From: Serripes groenlandicus
Taxonomy: Eukaryota; Mollusca; Bivalvia; Cardiida; Cardiidae
NCBI GenBank assembly: GCA_031761405.1
Contig: JASEVX010000111.1
Location: 562,009 to 626,008 of the forward strand
DNA: 64,000 nucleotides
Direction: 5' to 3'
The translations under genes and the position numbers were made by a program. Below are positions 1 to 11,600 of the stretch, one piece after another (within the stretch, counting starts at the first letter, position 1; each line of letters opens with the position of its first letter). Under the pieces are notes generated by a model. That model saw only the letters and a program-made list of their open reading frames with translations. It did not search any database and was not told where the DNA came from.

Positions 1-1919
1 TTGCGATTCATTTGTCTTCAATGTAGTGTCGTATAAAAAGTGATTTTTGTTTGATTTGGTAAATTAATATGAATTTGTTAATGGATGTGTCATAATCGTG
101 TTGATCTTAATAGTTTGTGAATGTAAAAATAGGATTATCATTCTCAAAGGTAAGGCTTTATTTCTCAATTATGCTGTAGAACAATGAATTTGATTATAAA
201 TGTTTGCAATATGCACATGCAGATTTCATCGCAATAGAGCTCAGACAACTCGATGTTCAAAGTATTCAAGTAAGGTATTTTAGCGACTGTTCCAGTGTTT
301 CTTTGTTTTGGTCTTAGTTTCAGCATATAAAACATACTCGTATATATACATGATGAGTCAAGTTTGCACATATATGCGCATACAAATCCAGGTCTACAGT
401 GTACATGGTACATTTAGTAACAGTGATTTATCTGATCTGACTCAATTGTCATTATTTGATTTAGCCATTGGTTTGCTAATATCCGAGGAAACATGTAATG
501 ACCTGAAAATTAGCAGTATACATGTAGATTTGAGTAGGGGGTCATATTTTAAGAGACGTAGAAGTCGCTCCCTTTTCAGTGTTCTCTCTTCCGTCCGTAA
601 TTACATCATAAATCGACTCCTGTAGATGCGATTACAGACTTCTGGTTCGGATTAATGGAAATGGGTTACAATATATAAAGTAAATGAAATATAGTAACAC
701 AATTTAAAAGCCAATGAAAAGAGGGAACGTCATCTAAAACATTTAATCTCGAGGAGCTTGAGAAAGAACGTAACTATTATTGAAATTAAATAGCAATATA
801 TTGATTTTTTTTATTAACACTCGCCATGCAGAATAACTAATCTGGCGAGCGATTATTTTGAAAAGTAAACAATCGCTCGTGATGCATATGCCTGCAAAAT
901 TTACTATTTGGGAAGCAGAGTAAATAATATAGAATAGTTAACATAATGTATAATCGGAAAACAAATTAAAACACACCCACTCGCATTTTTCCGCGGGGGC
1001 TTCGCGAAAGAAATATAGGCCACTCCCATTTAACATTTTCTGCGGTGGGAACCCTGCAATCCACCTCAAGCGGGCATATCTCTGAAATACCTGTAAAACG
1101 CCGGGTTAAGCCGGCGGAGCGACTTAACGCCGGCGGGTTATCATTTTATCGATACCCCCCTTAACCCGGGGGTGAGGGTTTTTGGGAAAACCCCCTTGAG
1201 CTGTACTGTATACACAGGGTATTACTAGCCAAAGATTGTCTTTGGCACAGGTTTGACTGTTCTTCAATTTATCTGTCTTTACTATATTTCCCAGATGTTT
1301 ATGCTGCATATTTGTTGCATGTTTGAAAGGGATAACACATAGATTATGTCATGACCCTCTGCATTTCTGTTTGCTATGCAAATGAATATTACCATGACAC
1401 ATATGCATTTCCATAATGCAGACCACTTACCTATCTATTGCATTGCATCTGTGGCATAATGGCTTTTTGCAATCAATGTAGGTAAAGGAGAAACTGCTCC
1501 TATTGAGCAATTTCTAATTGTCCTACAATTTTTTCTACCCTATTCTAAAATTGTTCACATATGTTCCATAATAATATTCTTGTCTGCTGTAGATTTTCAT
1601 TGTAGGAATGGCAAGATCCTTCTGGGTAAATGAAGGACAAAAATTCTTTTCAGAAGTTTCTCCTGTGACTTATAGCCAACAGTCCCTTTAAATTTATTTT
1701 GATTGACTGTTTAAGACCAAAAAGCTGACAAAATGTTAACTTCAATTTACCTTTTATTTTGCTATATGCAACTTATGATGATTTTTGCAATAACATAGAC
1801 TAAAACCAAGAATGAACTGCAAACATGTTCAGTCTTATCTTAGTCTGCATTATTCATTTCTCTTTTACAATTATAATGCACAATGATCCAACATTTTATG
1901 GAAAAATCCAGATTATCTG
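1..1919. other. no recognisable gene; degenerate repeats
   Basis: Short open frames here look like chance. A GC-rich patch at about 1095-1200 contains CGCCGG-type inverted motifs flanked by TTAA. A degenerate copy of the MITE core (GAGAAACTGCTCC and GAGCAATTTCT) lies near 1485-1520. No UTP20 C-terminal exon was recognised. Confidence 0.5.
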
Positions 1920-1959
1920 CATGTTCTTTTCAATTTCAAAAACTTCCAAAGACTTCAAC

Positions 1960-2377
1960 CCTTTCCCGATTGCAGATATTTTTATACGCATCTGCACCAT
2001 AATTCAGTCGTGCATGGGGCAGATCTGGCTTGTTTTCGAAAGTAATCAAGCTCTCATGGATATCTAACTACTGTATAAGTTTGGTTGAGATACAATAAAA
2101 AATAAAGACTGTATCGTATTAACAAGCTCTATTATAGCAATTTTGACCATTTCAAGGGCCATAATCCAGTCATGCATAGGCGGATCTGGCTGGTTTTCGA
2201 AAGGAACCGAGCTCTTATGGATATCTAACTACTGTATAAGTTTAGTTGAGATACAATCAAAAGTAATGACTGTATCATGTTAACAAGAAATTGTTTACGG
2301 ACGGACGGACACACTCACGGACGACAGACGAATCGCCACGACATAAGCCCTTCTGGCCTTTGGCCAGTAGAGCTAAA
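1960..2377 (+). mobile_element. HINE-like element, GTGGAGC/TAGAGC-ended family (5' truncated)
   Basis: Two ~165-bp monomers (AGGGCCATAATCCAGT, GAGATACAAT) end in GGACGGACGGAC, the hairpin CTGGCCTTTGGCCAG and TAGAGCTAA. Same family as 11900-12700. Confidence 0.7.
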
Positions 2378-2545
2378 ATTTAAACATTTGGAAAATCACT
2401 GTAAATGAAAGTATATTTACTAGGGATGGCAACGGTTACCGATATTACTAACCGGTTACTCGTATAATTTTGTAACGGGTTACCCGGTTAACCGTATAGA
2501 TGCATAGACAATAAATATCCCCTGTTTTAATAGAATATATGGTTG

Positions 2546-2660
2546 CGCATGTTACTGGTTCCACCAGGACAGTTCATTACCACACAAACTGCACTTGACT
2601 TTGTTATCACCAGCACAGTGTTTGAAATACTTCCAGACAAAGGATGTAGCAGGCGGCATT
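2546..2660 (-). pseudogene. BED zinc-finger fragment of a hAT transposase
   Basis: Minus-strand reading MPPATSFVWKYFKHCAGDNK then VKCSLCGNELSWWNQ-stop. S-x-V-W-x-Y-F and K-C-x-x-C are the first half of a BED finger, the N-terminal DNA-binding domain of many hAT transposases. The second half and the catalytic region are absent. Confidence 0.7.
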
Positions 2661-2832
2661 ATGGCAATATATTCTGTAAATCTTTTTTAACGAAGTGACT
2701 GTTATACGATTTATAATATGTCGAATGAAAAAGATAGCTGCATATCTTTAAATACCAACTCAGGGGAAAATGTGTTACAAACTTCCAATTACTCTTTAAA
2801 TCTTCTAATTCTGTTGGTAAATAATAATTTAC

Positions 2833-5396
2833 AACAAGACCTCGGGCTGAGGGTGTCTCGCCCTTCTAAGAAAATCAGATATTAAATGTATCACTATGCA
2901 AAAAGAAAGTAAAGTTGATAAAATGTGAAAAAGTAAGTGTCTGTCAATGCATTGTTATCAACATGTCATGATAAATAATAAACTCACTACATGTGTATAC
3001 ATCTTAATATATTTATTCACACATGAAGTAAAGAGTGATCAATAATACTACATTAAATTGTAAATAATTTCAATCTCTGACAAAGTTTCAGAAAATTCAA
3101 GCAGGGGTTGCTGAGATATAAGAAAGGTTACGTTTTGATGTTAAGTACCTAACAAAGGTCCAGTTCTTCACAATTATGACCTTGACCCTGAAAATTTTGA
3201 CATTGACAGATGTCCCATGACCAAACAATACATCTGACTGACAAAGTTTCAGATAAATTCAAGCAGAGGTTGCTGAGATATAAGAAAAGTTAAGTTTTGA
3301 GGTTAAAGTACCTAACAAAGGTCAAGTTCTGCACAATTATGACCTTGACCCTGAAAATTTGGACGTTGACAGATGTCCCATGACCAAACAATACATCTGA
3401 CAAAGTTTCAGAAAAATTCCAGCAGGGGTTGCTGAGATATAAGAAAGGGTCAAGATCTGCACAATTATGACCTTGACCCTGAAAATTATGACGTTTACAG
3501 ATGTATCATGACCAAACAATACATCTGACAATGTTTCAGAAAAATTCAAGCAGAGATTGCTGAGATATAAGAAAGGTTAAGTTTTGAGGTTAAGTTACCT
3601 AACAAAGGTCCAGTTCTGCACAATTATGACCTTGACCCTGAAAATTTTGACGTTGACAGATGTCCCATGACCAAACAATACATCTGACTAAGTTTCAGAA
3701 AAATTCAAGCAGGGGTTGCTGAGATATAAGAAAGGTTAAGTTTTGAGGTTAAGTTACCTAACAAAGGTCAAGTTCTGCACAATTATGACCTTGACCCTGA
3801 ACATTTTGACGTTGACAGATGTCCCATGACCAAACAATACATCTGACAAAGTTTCAGAAAAATTCCAGCAGGGGTTGCTGAGATATAAGAAAGGGTCAAG
3901 ATCTGCACAATTATGACCTTGACCCTGAAAATTATGACGTTTACAGATGTATCATGACCAAACAATACATCTGACAATGTTTCAGAAAAATTCAAGCAGA
4001 GATTGCTGAGATATAAGAAAGGTTAAGTTTTGAGGTTAAGTTACCTAACAAAGGTCCAGTTCTGCACAATTATGACCTTGACCCTGAAAATTTTGACGTT
4101 GACAGATGTCCCATGACCAAACAATACATCTGACTAAGTTTCAGAAAAATTCAAGCAGGGGTTGCTGAGATATAAGAAAGGTTAAGTTTTGAGGTTAAGT
4201 TACCTAACAAAGGTCAAGTTCTGCACAATTATGACCTTGACCCTGAACATTTTGACGTTGACAGATGTCCCATGACCAAACAATACATCTGACAAAGTTT
4301 CAGAAAAATTCCAGCAGGGGTTGCTGAGATATAAGAAAGGGTCAAGTTCTGCACAATTATGACCTTGACCCTGAACATTATGACGTTGACAGATGTATCA
4401 TGACCAAACAATACATCTGACAATGTTTCAGAAAGATTCAAGGAGGGGTTCCTGAGATATAAGAAAGGTTAAGTTTTGAGGTTAAGTTACCTAACAAAGG
4501 TCAAGATCTGCACAATTATGACCTTGACCCTGAAAATTTTGACGTTGACAGATGTCCCATGACCAAACAATACATCTGACAAAGTTTCAGAAAAATTCCA
4601 GCAGGGGTTGCTGAGATATAAGAAAGGGTCAAGTTCTGCACAATTATGACCTTGACCCTGAACATTATGACGTTGACAGATGTATCATGACCAAACAATA
4701 CATCTGACAATGTTTCAGAAAGATTCAAGGAGGGGTTCCTGAGATATAAGAAAGGTTAAGTTTTGAGGTTAAGTTACCTAACAAAGGTCAAGATCTGCAC
4801 AATTATGACATTGACCCTGAAAATTTTGACGTTGACAGATGTCCCATGACCAAACAATACATCTGACAAAGTTTCAGAAAAATTCAAGCAGAGGTTGCTG
4901 AGATATAAGAAAGGTTAAGTTACCTAACAAAGATCAAGATCTGCACAATTATGACCTTGACCCTGAAAATTTTGATGTTGACAGATGTCCCATGACCAAA
5001 CAATACATCTGACAAAGTTTCAGAAAAATTCAAGCAGAGGTTGCTGAGATATTAGAAAGGTTAAGTTACCTAACAAAGGTCAAGTTCTACACAATTATGA
5101 CATTGACCCTGAAAATTTTGACGTTGACAGATGTCCCATGACCAAACAATACATCTGACAAAGTTTCAGAAAAATTCAAGCAGAGATTGCTGAGATATAA
5201 GAAAGGTTAAGTTTTGAGGTTAAGTTACCTAACAAAGGTCCAGTTCTGCACAATTATGACCTTGACCCTGAAAATTTCAAAGTTGACAGATGTCCCATGA
5301 CCAAACAATACAGCTAACAAAGTTTCAGAAAAATTCAAGCAGGGGTTGCCGAGATATATGTATTTGTAAAAGCGGCCGCCATCGTGGGCGAGACAA
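2833..5396 (+). mobile_element. HINE-like element with ~160-bp tandem array, TGTCTCGCCC family
   Basis: Starts AACAAGACCTCGGGCTGAGG (CCTC/GAGG hairpin), then TGTCTCGCCC; ends GCGGCCGC hairpin and GGGCGAGACA. The interior holds about 14 monomers with AAAGTTTCAGAAAAATTC and TTGCTGAGATATAAG. Monomers form a 446-bp higher-order unit repeated at least three times (same positions at 3337, 3783, 4229), and a 287-bp local duplication follows at 4516. Confidence 0.8.
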
Positions 5397-5585
5397 AAAC
5401 AACAATTCAAATGTATCACACTCACTCCAATTAGTTGTATTATCAAAACAAACGCCGAATATAATTAATAAGTCTTTATCTTAAAACTTTTGCCTTTATT
5501 AGACATCAAAGTTTTTTTAAAGGAACAAAGCGTTCTTTAATTGACAGTTATTCGATTAACACTACACAAACAAACAATCATCAAT

Positions 5586-7993
5586 ACAAGAGCTGTCGGA
5601 GGACAGCGCGCTCGACTACAGGCCGCTTATTCACATAAAGCACTATTTCATTATATTGCACTTAAGTACTATTGAATCATATTATATACTCTATATGTAA
5701 AAGCAACTGAATAGATATACATACATTTAAATATAATTTAAAAATAAAATTTCCTAAGTCAATCAAGGTCCATTACTCCATATTTAGGATACAATGGAGT
5801 TATCTAACCTAATTGTACGATGGTCCTTAACAAATATGTGAAGTATGAAGTGATTTGAATGATGTAACTTTAACGTTGAGTTAACGCAAATGTTAAAACT
5901 GACCGAGTCCAAAATTAGCAAAACCTTAAAAAAAGGTTTTCCTAATGTTTGACACCATGCAAAACCCGTTTGATATGTTGAAGAATTATATTTAATAAAT
6001 AAATTATCGCAATTAGAAAGAAATGTAACCAAAAATTAAAAATTTATCTAAAATCTCAAAATCAAACAAAAATCATGTTTTTTACCCCCTAAAAGTCACA
6101 CTCAGCATCTTCAACATACAATGTGAAGAAAGGTATTACATGTAATTATATTCCAAATGTGGAAGCCCTAACACAAGTACTTATTTAGAAAAACAAGCAA
6201 ATTCATGAAATTTATATCCCCCGCTTGCAGGAAATATTGTAGAATAAAGTCCGCCGAAAGTGACGATCGAACTTGGCCTAGGTTGTTACCAAGTTTGAAA
6301 AAAAAATGGTTCACATTTGTGGCAGTTATTGCACGGAAACAGCAACAAACAACATTTTTTGTTAATTAAGGGGCCATAACTCCACCGAATAAAGTCCGCC
6401 GAAAGTGACGATCGAACTTGGCCTAGCCCGTAAGGCATTTAACTTTGTTACCAAGTTTGAAAAAAAAAGGTTCACATTTGTGGTAGTTATTGCACGGAAA
6501 CGGACATTTTTTGTTAATTAAGGGGCCATAACTCCACCAAAAGTGACGATCGAAGTTGGCCTAGCCCTTAAGGCATTTAACCTTGTTACCAAGTTCGAAA
6601 AAAAAGGGTCACATTTGTGGTAGTAATTGCATGGAAACAGCAACAAACGACATTTTTTGTTAATTAAGGGGCCATAACTCCACCAAATAAAGTCCGCCGA
6701 AAGTGACGATCGAACTTGGCCTAGACCTTAAGGCATTTAACCTTGTTACCAAGTTTGAAAAAAAATGGTTCACATTTGTGACAGTTATTGCAGGGAAACA
6801 GCAACAATCAACATTTTGTGTTAAATAAGGGGCCATAACTCCACCAAATAAAGTCTGCCGAAAATGACGATCGAACTTGGCCTAGCCCTTAAGGTATTTA
6901 ACCTTGTTACCAAGTTTGAAAAAAAAACGGTTCACATTTGTGGCAGTTATTGCACGGAAACGGCAACAAACGACATTTTTTGTTAAATAAGGGGCCATAA
7001 CTCCACCGAATAAAGTCCGGCGAAAGTGACGATCGAACTTGGCCTAGCACTTAAGGCATTTAACCTTGTTACCAAGTTTGAACAAAAACGGTTTACATCT
7101 GTGGCAGTTGTTGTACGGAAACGAAGTGTGACAGACAGACAGACGGACAAACCCAAATTAATAACCCCCCTTTTTTCTTCGAAAAAGCGGGGGATAATTA
7201 GAAAATTAAATGAAAAAGCCAACTTGCCCTAAAACTTTAACCACCCAAAAGCATGTGTTTTACCGCAAACAGAAGGTCACAATCAGCATCTTCAGCATAT
7301 AATATAAAGAAATGTATTAAATGTAATTATTTTCCAAATATGAAAGCCCTAGCACAAGTACTTATTCAGAAAAAATAAAAAAAATAAAATAAAATCCTAC
7401 TTGCCCCAAAACTTTAACCACCGAAAATCATGTTTTTTACCCCAAAAAGAAGGTCACACTCAGCATCTTCAGCATTCAATGTGAAGAAAGGTATAAGATG
7501 TAACTATATTCTAAATATTAAAGCCCTAGCACAAATTATTATAGAGAAAAATTAAAAAATTAAATGAAAATGCCAACTTGCCCTAAAACTTTAACCACCC
7601 AAAATCATGTCTTTTACCCCAAAAAGAAGGTAAAACTCAGAATCTCTAGCATACAATATAAAGAAAGGTATTAGATGCAATTATATTCCAAATATGAAAG
7701 CCCTAGCACAAGTACTTATTGAGAAAAAAAAAAAAAAAAAAAATCCAACTTGCCCTAAAACTTTAACCCCCGAAAATCATGGGTTTTTTCCCAAAAGGAA
7801 GGTCACACTCAGCATCTTTAGCGTTCAATGTGAAGAAAGGTATAAGATGTAACTATATTCCAAATATGAAAGCCCTAGCACAAATACTTATAAATGAAAA
7901 TCCCAACTTGCCCTAAAACTTTAACCGGACGCCGACGCCGACGCCGGGGCGAGTAGTAAAGCTCTCATATTCTTCGAATAGTCGAGCTAAAAA
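5586..7993 (+). mobile_element. HINE-like element, CTCGACTA/TAGTCGAG family, interrupted
   Basis: Starts ACAAGAGCTGTCGGAGGAC with the GCTGTC/GACAGC hairpin and CGCTCGACTA; ends GACGCCGACGCC, TTCGAATAGTCGAGCTAAAAA. Core monomers contain CTTGCCCTAAAACTTTAACC. A second element (6192-7199) is nested in it. Same ends as 43699-45411. Confidence 0.75.
6192..7199 (+). mobile_element. nested HINE-like element, TATCCCCCGC family
   Basis: AACAAG, the hairpin AAATTCATGAAATTT and TATCCCCCGC open it; GACAGACAGACGGAC, a TTTTCTTCGAAAAA hairpin and GCGGGGGATA close it. Six monomers of about 155-160 bp carry GACGATCGAACTTGGCCTAG and GGGGCCATAACTCCACC. Confidence 0.75.
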
Positions 7994-8235
7994 TCAAGTG
8001 TGGCTGTTATTGCAGCTATGTAAACACTGGCCGATCTAGGTGTGAATAATTAACCTCTCATGTCAGTTACGTGTGACAAATTGAAAAGGAACAAAAGGTG
8101 AAACACAACTGTGTATATATTTTATCTTTTCTTCCGAGTACTCGGCTACCGAAATTACTAACCAATTAATCGGAAAACATACGGTTAACCGGGTAACCGA
8201 TTAATCGTTGCCATCCCTAATATTTACAGAACAGA

Positions 8236-8370
8236 GAAGTTAAACATTTGTCAAACGTAGAAACTGTTCATTATGATGAGTTTTTTGCATTTGCAACAAT
8301 GTTTTTAAAAGTCATCTGCTACTGTTATGTCAAATAATGAAATTGCCTCTGCAAGTTGGTAAAGGGTTAA
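8236..8370. mobile_element. degenerate TTAA-MITE
   Basis: Keeps CAACAATGTTTTTAAAAGTC, ATCTGCTAC and an AAAGGGTTAA end; the left end is not recognisable. Confidence 0.45.
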
Positions 8371-8519
8371 ACTTTACCAATTCAGGACAGTGGTGTATTG
8401 TTAAAAACTTCTCATACCATACTTGAAAGGGTTCTCTCTTTTTGGATTATTCAACACAATCCAGGCCAGTACTGAAAGCTTGTTTCACATTCATTGTAAA
8501 ATAAATAAGTATAACTAAC

Positions 8520-8644
8520 CTTGAAGAGTGAGAAAGCTGTACTCTGTCTGTTATAATCATAGAGGTCTTCCTCGCAGAAAGTAAGCAGTACCTCTAACCT
8601 CTCTTGCTCGATCTTGTGATACTTTACATCTCGAACCGACACGC
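8520..8644 (-). CDS. UTP20: UTP20 exon with EED-YD motif
   Basis: Acceptor AATTACAG, donor TTCAAG|GTTAGT. Read with two leading bases it gives VSVRDVKYHKIEQERLEVLL then CEEDLYDYNRQSTAFSLFK, clearly human QLQVLLAYAEEDIYDTSRQATAFGLLK. The previous exon ends in phase 0 but this one needs phase 1. It is the last UTP20 exon seen; below it lie MITE and hAT sequence. Confidence 0.85.
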
Positions 8645-11600
8645 CTGTAATTACAATTTATACAATGTTTCACTCAATATTTATCTGATATACATAAGAG
8701 CTGTGGGATCTTATTGCATCTGTTACAAGTGGCACTACAATGCACCTTTTCCCACCTGAAGACACATTTTTGTGCATCTACAGAAACATTGTGGCAATAG
8801 GAGAAATTACTATGATGAGCCAATTTAGCCACAATGTTTTGAACTCTTCTTAAATTTTTTAGCTACATTTAAAAACATTTTTCATAGTTTTGAACCAAAG
8901 CTTTTAACGTCATCTGCGGCAGATTTGTTGTATATGGGAAAGGGTTAAGAATATTTTTGCAGAAGATGCTTCGGATCTTTTCTACATAGAAGTTGACAGT
9001 GAAGACTGTGCATATGCAGAGTCGATAGAATACCAAAATGCAATGTGGCTCATAACCTAAACAACTCAGAAAACAAGCAAGAGCCTTCCAATAAACACAT
9101 GATTGTTTTACCTGCCAGATCACATGTCAGATAACATTTACAAATTAAGTCAAAGTTTGATGGAATGACAGACAAGTTGCACAAAGGCATCTGATGAAAA
9201 GAAAAGGAAACCTTAAACGAACCTTAAACAAAATGGTCAGTAACTCCTGATTATCTCCCTTGGTTGTCCCTGCCGAAGCATTTTCACGTAGAAGCGTAAA
9301 TATTCTGTCTGCCATCTTTCTTAGGTTCTGCTTTAAGGACGGCAAGTTAGTATTCATCATCCAGCAGAGATTTCTTAAGGTAAAAGAATTCACCTGTAAA
9401 TAAACAAGAGGGCCATGATGGCCCTGGATCGCTCACCTTAATTATACAATGTACTGCAATGCAAAACACATCAAGACAATTATTCTGAATGCAACCTCCA
9501 CAGTGTTAACAATACTTTCCTTCATTTGGCCTAGTGATCTATATTTTTTACCTGATATGACCCATATTCCAACATGGACTAGATATCATCAAGACAACAT
9601 TCTGACTAAGTTTCAACTTGCTCAAAGTAAAAATGCGGCCTCCGGAGTTTGAACAATATTTTCCTTTATTGACCTAGTTTCTGATCCAATATGACCCATA
9701 TTTGAACTTGACCTAGATATAATTCAGACAAACATTCTGACCAAATTTCAAGCTGCTGAAGCAAACAATGCGGCATCCAAAGTGTTCACAAGATTTTCCT
9801 TCAATTTGATCTAGTGACCTAGTTTTTGATCCAGCATGACCCATATTCAAACTTGGCCTACATATCATCAAGAAAAACATTCTGATAAAGTTTTATCATG
9901 CTGAAATTAAAAATGCAGTATCCAGAGTGTTAACATGATTACCCTTCAATTTGGTCTAGTGACCTAGTTTTTAACCCGGCATGACCCATATCCGAACTTG
10001 GCCTAGATATCATTTATACAAACATTCTGACCAAATTTCAAATTGCTGAAGCAAAAAATGCAGCTTTTACAGAGTTAACAAGATTTTCCCTCAATTTGGC
10101 CTAGTGACCTAGTTTCTGATCCAATATGACCCATATTTGAACTTGAACTAGATATCTTTAAGACAAACATTCTGACAAAATTTCAAGCTGCTGAAGCAAA
10201 AAATGCGGCATCCAAAGTTTAAAAAAGATTTTCTTTCAATTTGGGCTAGTGACCTAGTTTTTGACCCGACATGACCCATATTCGAACTTGGCCTAGATAT
10301 CATTCAGCTCAATATTCTGAACAAATTTCAAGCCGCTGAAGCAAAACATGCGGCTTCTACAGAGTTAACAAGATTTTCCCTCAATTTGGCCTGGTGACCT
10401 AGTTTCTGACCCAATATGACCCATATTTGAACTTGACCTAGATATATTTAAGACAAACATTCTGACCAAATTTCAAGCTGCTGCAGCAAAAAATGCGGCA
10501 TCAAAAGTGTTAACAAGATTTTCTTTCAATTTGACCTAGTGACCTAGTTTTTGACCCGGCATAACCCATATTCGAACTTGACCTAGATATTTTTAAGACA
10601 AACATTTTGACAAAATTTCAAACTGCTGAAGCAAAAATTGCGGCCTCTGGAGTGTTAACAAGATTTTCCTTCAATTTGACCTAGTGACCTACTTTTTGAC
10701 CCAACGTGACCCATGTTCGAACTTGACCTACATATCATCAAGACAAACATTCTGATAAAGTTTCAATATGCTCAAGTTGAAAATGTGGCCTCCAGAGTGT
10801 TAACAAGATTTTCCTTCAATTCGACCTAGTGACCTAGTTTTTGACCTCATATCGCCCAGTTTCGAACTTGTCCAAGATTTTATGGAGATGAACGTTCTGA
10901 TAAACTTTCATGAAGATTGGATGCAAAATGTAGCCCGTAGAGTGTTAACAAGCTCAAATGTTGACGATGGACGACGCACGACGGACGGACGCCGGACAAA
11001 ATGTGATCACAATAGCTCACCTTGCACTTCATGCATAGGTGAGCTAAAAAGAGAAGATTTGAAGACAAACCGTAGTCCCTAATGGGTGGAGAGGGTTAGG
11101 GGGTGTTGGTTCTGTGTCTAAAGGTCAAATTAAAATTGTAATTAACCCTTTTCCCACATACAACAAATCTGCAGCAGACGACTTTGAAAAACATACCCAA
11201 ACATTTTTTAAAACACCCTTTAACCCTTTCCCTCATACGACAATTCGGCAGCAGACGACTTTGAACATATTTTGTGAAAAAATAGAAAATCTCTATAATT
11301 GAATGGATAACCTATGACTAAAAGTGGAAAACATTGTGGCAAAAGGAGAAACTGCTTGTTTCGAGCAACTTCTTCTTTTGCCACTATGTTTTCAAAAAGC
11401 CGTCTGCTGCAGAGGTGTCAGAAAGAGTCTATATGAGGGAAAGGGTTAAAAGGAAACATGGTGACAAAAGGAGAAATTGCCCGTTTTGAGCAATTTCTTC
11501 TTTTGTCGCCTTGTTTTCAAAAAGCTGTCTGCTGCAGTCAGAAAGCGTCTATAGAGAGTAAGGGTTAACAAATGTATCTACAAAGGTCAACCTCATTCCA

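Larger units (their letters stand above)
2421..8219. mobile_element. hAT-type DNA transposon with 8-bp TSD, filled with nested insertions
   Basis: The ends TAGGGATGGCAACG and CGTTGCCATCCCTA are inverted repeats, continued by related subterminal ACCGGTTA/TAACCGGGTAACC motifs, and are flanked by the perfect duplication ATATTTAC at 2413-2420 and 8220-8227. Eight-base duplications and this terminus type are those of hAT elements. The only transposase trace is a BED-finger fragment near 2546-2660. Most of the interior consists of later pearl/HINE-like insertions (2833-5396, 5586-7993, with 6192-7199 nested inside). Confidence 0.85.

Noticed and set aside
3337..4728. Four near-identical 70-residue minus-strand open frames
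   Set aside because: They are the same chance frame repeated by the 446-bp tandem unit, not proteins.
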